Program-made: the position numbers and the translations under genes | Shown here: piece after piece, positions 36,135 to 39,340 of the stretch | How positions within the stretch are numbered: position 1 is the stretch's first letter | Layout of the letters: every line of letters begins with the position of its first letter | From: Bacteroidales bacterium | GTDB taxonomy: Bacteria; Bacteroidota; Bacteroidia; Bacteroidales; UBA932 | DNA: 39,340 nucleotides | Assembly: GCA_017617495.1 (NCBI GenBank) | Contig: JAFZWD010000010.1 | Span: 1 to 39,340, forward strand | Reading direction: 5' to 3' | Notes under the pieces: model-generated | What the model was told of the DNA's origin: nothing | Database searches by the model: none | The model's input: the letters and a program-made list of their open reading frames with translations, nothing else

Positions 36135-37997
36135 GTGGCGACAGTTTTCAAAATCGAATATCATACCCGGTGGGGCGAAAGCCTGTGCCTGATGGCGGAC
36201 GACAAAATGTACCCGATGGCATGGAGCGAAGGAGACGTCTGGACGGTGAGTCTGGAGGGTGTTCCGGAAGAGTATTTTTATGCCGTGACCGAGGGCGGAA
36301 TCATCACCCGGACGGAGTGGGAAAACCACCGGATTTCGAGACGTCCGGCACGCAGGGAAATCCGGGATAAATGGCTCGACTGTTCCATCCCAGGATGCCC
36401 CTTCCTTCGCAAGCATTCGGCTGCTATTTTCGACACTCCGGGATACCGCGGAGCTGGCACTGCGATACCGGTATTCTCCCTACGCGGAAAAGACGATTTC
36501 GGGGTGGGCGAATTCAACGATCTCCCTACCTTTGTGGACTGGATGGAAAAGTCGGGACAAAACGTGCTCCAGCTACTTCCTGTCAATGATACCACCCGAC
36601 TTGGGAAGTGGGGAGATTCCTACCCTTACAGCCCTGTTTCCGCCTTTGCTCTGCACCCGATTTATGTACACCTTCAGGACGTCGGAGTAAAGCCCGACAA
36701 GCGCTTCCGTGAGCTCCAGAAAAAACTCAATTCGGAGCCCTTTGTGGACTACCCCGAAGTGATGCGCCTGAAGACGGAATACCTGCTCGAAGCGTTTGCC
36801 CGGAACGGAGAAAAAGACAGCCAAAAACCGTCCTATAAAAAGTTCGTAAAAGACAATGCCGAATGGCTGGAACCATACGCCATATCAATGGCGGAAAATC
36901 CGGATTTTTACCGCTGGGTGCAGTACCATCTGGACAGGCAGTTGAAGAAGGCGGTGGCGTACGCTCACAGCAAGGGTGTTTACCTTAAAGGCGACCTGCC
37001 GATCGGGGTGGGACGCGACAGTGTGGACGCGCATTCGTTCCCGGAACTGTTCAACCTGGACAGCAGCGCCGGAGCGCCGCCGGACTACTTCAGCACCGAA
37101 GGCCAGAACTGGGGCTTCCCCACCTACAACTGGGAAGAAATGGCAAAGGACGGCTACTCCTGGTGGAAACGCCGCCTACGCAAGATGTCCGAATACTTCG
37201 ACGCCTTCCGCATCGACCATATTCTGGGATTCTTCCGCATCTGGGAGATTCCGGTAACCCAGAAAGGCGGCCGCCTGGGCCACTTCAACCCGGCAATCCC
37301 GTTCGTTCGCGGCGAAATAGAAGCCGCGGGGCTCCCGCTGGAAAGCCTCTTTGTGGAGGACCCGCACGCCGAAGGTATGTATCACCCCGTCATCAGCCCG
37401 GACACATCCGGCCTTGCCGACTGGCAGAAGGAACGCTTCAGCGCAATGTGGAACGACTTCTTCTTCCACAGGCACAACGAGTTCTGGAAGCGCAACGCGC
37501 TCCTCAAACTCCCGCATCTGCTGTCAGCTACCGGCATGCTGGCCTGCGGAGAGGACCTCGGAATGGTGCCCGACAGCGTGCCGGAGGTTATGGCACGCGA
37601 AAGAATCCTCTCGCTGGAGATGCAGCGCATGGACAAGGGCCACGCCTGGCCCTATCTGAGCGTATGCGCAACATCGTCGCACGACATGACTTCCATCCGC
37701 CTTTGGAATTCGGACGACAAGGACCCTATCGAATGCCGCCGCATCCTCCAGGACCACCTGAATTCCGGCTCGATGCTCGCAATTTTCCCGCTTCAGGACT
37801 GGTTGTCGATGGACGGCGAACTGCGGAACCCCGACCCGAACGCCGAACGCATCAACGACCCGGCCGACCCCGACAACAGGTGGCGGTGGCGTATGCACAT
37901 CAGCCTCGAGGCCCTGCAGAAGGCTGAGTCTTTCAATGCGGAAGTGGCAGGGTTAATTGCAGGGAGTAAAAGGAACCTTTTTGGTAAAGGTGTATGA
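36135..37997 (+). CDS. malQ: 4-alpha-glucanotransferase (GH77) with one starch-binding-like N-terminal domain
   Basis: 620 residues from a GTG start; no in-frame ATG lies between it and the promoter box. Residues 1-90 (VFKIEYHTRWGESLCLMADD, then DVWTVSLEGVPEEYFYAV) look like a CBM20-type starch-binding domain. The GH77 barrel follows: AIPVFSLRGKDDFGVGEFND, LPVNDTTRLGKWGDSYPYSP, DLPIGVGRDSVDAHSFPELF, the nucleophile Asp near 360 in DAFRIDHILGFFR, the acid/base Glu near 473 in LACGEDLGMVPD, and ATSSHDMTSIRLW. It transfers alpha-1,4-glucan chains in maltodextrin metabolism. Bacteroides MalQ proteins usually have two such N-terminal domains and are longer, so this one is shortened. Its 3' end overlaps the convergent gene by 45 bases. 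Confidence 0.93.
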   Translation: MATVFKIEYHTRWGESLCLMADDKMYPMAWSEGDVWTVSLEGVPEEYFYAVTEGGIITRTEWENHRISRRPARREIRDKWLDCSIPGCPFLRKHSAAIFDTPGYRGAGTAIPVFSLRGKDDFGVGEFNDLPTFVDWMEKSGQNVLQLLPVNDTTRLGKWGDSYPYSPVSAFALHPIYVHLQDVGVKPDKRFRELQKKLNSEPFVDYPEVMRLKTEYLLEAFARNGEKDSQKPSYKKFVKDNAEWLEPYAISMAENPDFYRWVQYHLDRQLKKAVAYAHSKGVYLKGDLPIGVGRDSVDAHSFPELFNLDSSAGAPPDYFSTEGQNWGFPTYNWEEMAKDGYSWWKRRLRKMSEYFDAFRIDHILGFFRIWEIPVTQKGGRLGHFNPAIPFVRGEIEAAGLPLESLFVEDPHAEGMYHPVISPDTSGLADWQKERFSAMWNDFFFHRHNEFWKRNALLKLPHLLSATGMLACGEDLGMVPDSVPEVMARERILSLEMQRMDKGHAWPYLSVCATSSHDMTSIRLWNSDDKDPIECRRILQDHLNSGSMLAIFPLQDWLSMDGELRNPDPNAERINDPADPDNRWRWRMHISLEALQKAESFNAEVAGLIAGSKRNLFGKGV

Positions 37998-39161
37998 CGA
38001 GGAGGCGCCCACGACCTCTTTGTCGGCATCCGAAGCAACTTTGCCGGGGTCGATGACCACCCCGTGCCTAAGGAACTCCATCTCTATTTTCTGAAGTTCC
38101 GCAGTCTTGGCGGAAAGCTGTTTCTGCAGCAGCGGCAGGCCTGCCTCCATACGGGCGATTTCCTTTGTGAGGAACTCCCGTTCGGTGCCCACAGAACCCG
38201 AATACCTGGCCCTCATTGCCGCCAGCTGGCGGTTGTGCACGGAAATGCTGTCGCGTACCGCACGGACTTCCGCCGTCTTTGCAGAATAGCGGGCCGTACT
38301 CGCATCGCCGGCCGCTCCGGACGAGACCGCCGTGCCTGTGTTAATCTTCTTGGGGCTGTAAGTTGGGTCCAGGCTGCACAGTCTGGCAAGCGCTTCAGCC
38401 CCCTCGACCGCGCTGCGCACGGGCATCGCGTCATATTCTATAACGTAAACATTGACGCTGTCGGCGCTGCATCCACGGGACGAAGCGAACAGCGAATACT
38501 TGCCGTCCGGGCTGTCGACATAGAGATAATCGTCCGCGGGCGAAGAGAAGGGGAAACCCAGATTGGCAGGTTCTCCCCAGCTGCCGTCGGCCTTGCGGTT
38601 GCACACGTAGAGGTCGAAGCCACCCACTCCGAACAGGCCTTTCGCCGAGAAATACAGCTGTTCTCCGGAGATAAAGGGGAACACCGCGTCGCCGGTTGCG
38701 GGTATCTGAACGGCCTCTGCAGGGCCCCAGACGCTGTCTTTCTTCTCCCGGAACCAGAGGCGGCTCACTCCGCAGGAGTCCTTCAGGCTCCAGGCATAAG
38801 CGGTCGCGCCAGCCGGGCGGCAGTAAGCCAGGGTGTCGCCGGAGGAAAGATGCCAGGAGGAATCTGCAAAGGGGTAGAAAAGGAAGAAATCTTCCAGGGC
38901 GAAGCGCTCCCGCGCAACCACCACCGGCTTGAAGCAGAAGCCGGCAAGGTTTGCGCCGTTGACGCAGTCGGTTATGCGGTCTTCCAATTCCGCCCGGACA
39001 AGCGAATCGGCATGCACCTGGGCGCTTCTGTAAAGGGATACCGCCGCGCCGAAATCGTAGTTTTCGCAGAGCCTGTCCGCAGCCGCACGAAGCGAGTCGG
39101 TCTGGGCCCCTGCCCCGGCGCAAAATGTGGCCAGGAGTACTATGAGAAGCGCTTTCTTCAT
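37953..39161 (-). CDS. Secreted PD40/TolB-like repeat protein
   Basis: 402 residues from the ATG at 39161; a TTG further upstream lies inside the promoter box. MKKALLIVLLATFCAGAGA is the signal peptide. The N-terminus has a short helical repeat (CENYDFGAAVSLYRSAQVHA). The middle has PD40-like beta-propeller segments: GDAVFPFISGEQLYFSAKGL, GVGGFDLYVCNRKADGSWGE, PADDYLYVDSPDGKYSLFAS. The C-terminal third is a coiled coil (EREFLTKEIARMEAGLPLLQ, then KQLSAKTAELQKIEMEFLR). Proteins of this type are often envelope or gliding/secretion accessory factors in Bacteroidetes; the OmpA peptidoglycan-binding domain that some carry is absent. Function unknown. Confidence 0.8.
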   Translation of the reverse strand: MKKALLIVLLATFCAGAGAQTDSLRAAADRLCENYDFGAAVSLYRSAQVHADSLVRAELEDRITDCVNGANLAGFCFKPVVVARERFALEDFFLFYPFADSSWHLSSGDTLAYCRPAGATAYAWSLKDSCGVSRLWFREKKDSVWGPAEAVQIPATGDAVFPFISGEQLYFSAKGLFGVGGFDLYVCNRKADGSWGEPANLGFPFSSPADDYLYVDSPDGKYSLFASSRGCSADSVNVYVIEYDAMPVRSAVEGAEALARLCSLDPTYSPKKINTGTAVSSGAAGDASTARYSAKTAEVRAVRDSISVHNRQLAAMRARYSGSVGTEREFLTKEIARMEAGLPLLQKQLSAKTAELQKIEMEFLRHGVVIDPGKVASDADKEVVGASSSYTFTKKVPFTPCN

Positions 39162-39173
39162 GTTAACGGACAG

Positions 39174-39181
39174 CAAAATTA
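39174..39181 (-). promoter_or_regulatory. -7 promoter box for the PD40-like gene
   Basis: TAATTTTG on the minus strand, 12 bases before the ATG at 39161. Confidence 0.55.
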
Positions 39182-39198
39182 AGAAATAAAGGGCAGAA

Positions 39199-39231
39199 TT
39201 GGCATTTATCTGAAAATAAATCGTAAATTTG
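39199..39231 (+). promoter_or_regulatory. Promoter of the secDF-like gene
   Basis: TTG at 39199-39201 and TAAATTTG at 39224-39231, 22 bases apart; a second TAATTTTG lies at 39237-39244. The ATG is at 39280. Confidence 0.5.
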
Positions 39232-39279
39232 TCGGCTAATTTTGAAATTTATAATTTATTATAACTAACTCAAGTATTT

Positions 39280-39340
39280 ATGCAAAGCAAAGGTGCTATC
39301 AAGTTTGTAGCGATTCTGCTCATTCTTGCATGTGCGTGGC
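39280..39340 (+). CDS. secDF: Probable SecDF N-terminus, cut by the window edge
   Basis: Only 20 codons are visible, MQSKGAIKFVAILLILACAW. A short basic start followed by a hydrophobic helix matches the beginning of Bacteroidetes SecDF fusion proteins, the accessory part of the Sec translocon. The call rests on this short stretch and the promoter upstream, so it is tentative. Confidence 0.5.
   Translation, partial: MQSKGAIKFVAILLILACAW

Overview
The window looks like a chromosomal segment of a fairly GC-rich member of the Bacteroidetes, most likely Bacteroidales. The evidence is Bacteroidetes-type promoters (a TAnnTTTG -7 box, sometimes with a TTTG -33 box) ahead of many genes, SPII lipoproteins with Bacteroidetes-like lipoboxes, a SecDF-type start at the right edge, and sugar-foraging genes (GH3, GH89, rhamnose catabolism, a MalQ with a starch-binding-like N-terminus). 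I cannot name the genus from sequence alone.

Region 1 (1-18306) is an aryl-polyene-like biosynthesis and export locus. A run of 14 minus-strand genes starts at a divergent promoter near 13.49 kb: tyrosine/histidine ammonia-lyase, O-methyltransferase, ACP, lysophospholipid-type acyltransferase, ApeP-like dehydratase, L,D-transpeptidase-fold protein, ketosynthase with degenerate C-terminal half, ACP, ketosynthase fused to a chain-length-factor-like domain, small DMT/SMR membrane protein, LolA-like protein, FabZ-like hotdog dehydratase, GT2 glycosyltransferase and an MMPL/RND exporter cut by the left edge. Almost all junctions are ATGA or TAATG overlaps or gaps of a few bases. A third ketosynthase is divergent on the plus strand. 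A second minus-strand operon encodes a cysteine-repeat lipoprotein, a FabG-like ketoreductase and a CrtI-like FAD oxidoreductase. A glycerol-1-phosphate dehydrogenase-like gene follows. The inferred product is a 4-hydroxyaryl polyene, O-methylated and esterified to a lipid, moved to the outer membrane. The aryl ligase expected for such a pathway is not in view.

Region 2 (18371-27332) has tRNA-Gly, a secreted repeat protein, and a complete L-rhamnose module (rhaM divergent from rhaB-rhaA-rhaT-rhaD). It also holds a C-terminal relic of a rhamnosidase-like glycoside hydrolase, a GH3 glucosidase, and an AT-richer two-gene module resembling a HigBA-type toxin-antitoxin.

Region 3 (27333-39340) is mainly housekeeping and envelope genes: pheS with two small secreted proteins, a C69 dipeptidase, an outer-membrane barrel, a GH89 lipoprotein, an exported peptide deformylase-like lipoprotein, a lipoprotein of unknown function, tRNA-Ser, MalQ, a PD40-like secreted protein and the start of secDF.

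The most striking signal is a set of short palindromic repeats inserted in frame inside protein-coding genes. One family (28 bp, arms gattgccgg/ccggcaat) occurs at least eight times, always inside a gene, in both orientations relative to the gene and in different reading frames, often as a composite with other palindromes. It resembles in behaviour the Rickettsia palindromic elements. A second structural curiosity is a chain of hairpins ending in a branched inverted-repeat element between 35684 and 35969, beside tRNA-Ser and flanked by a copy of the tRNA 3' end.
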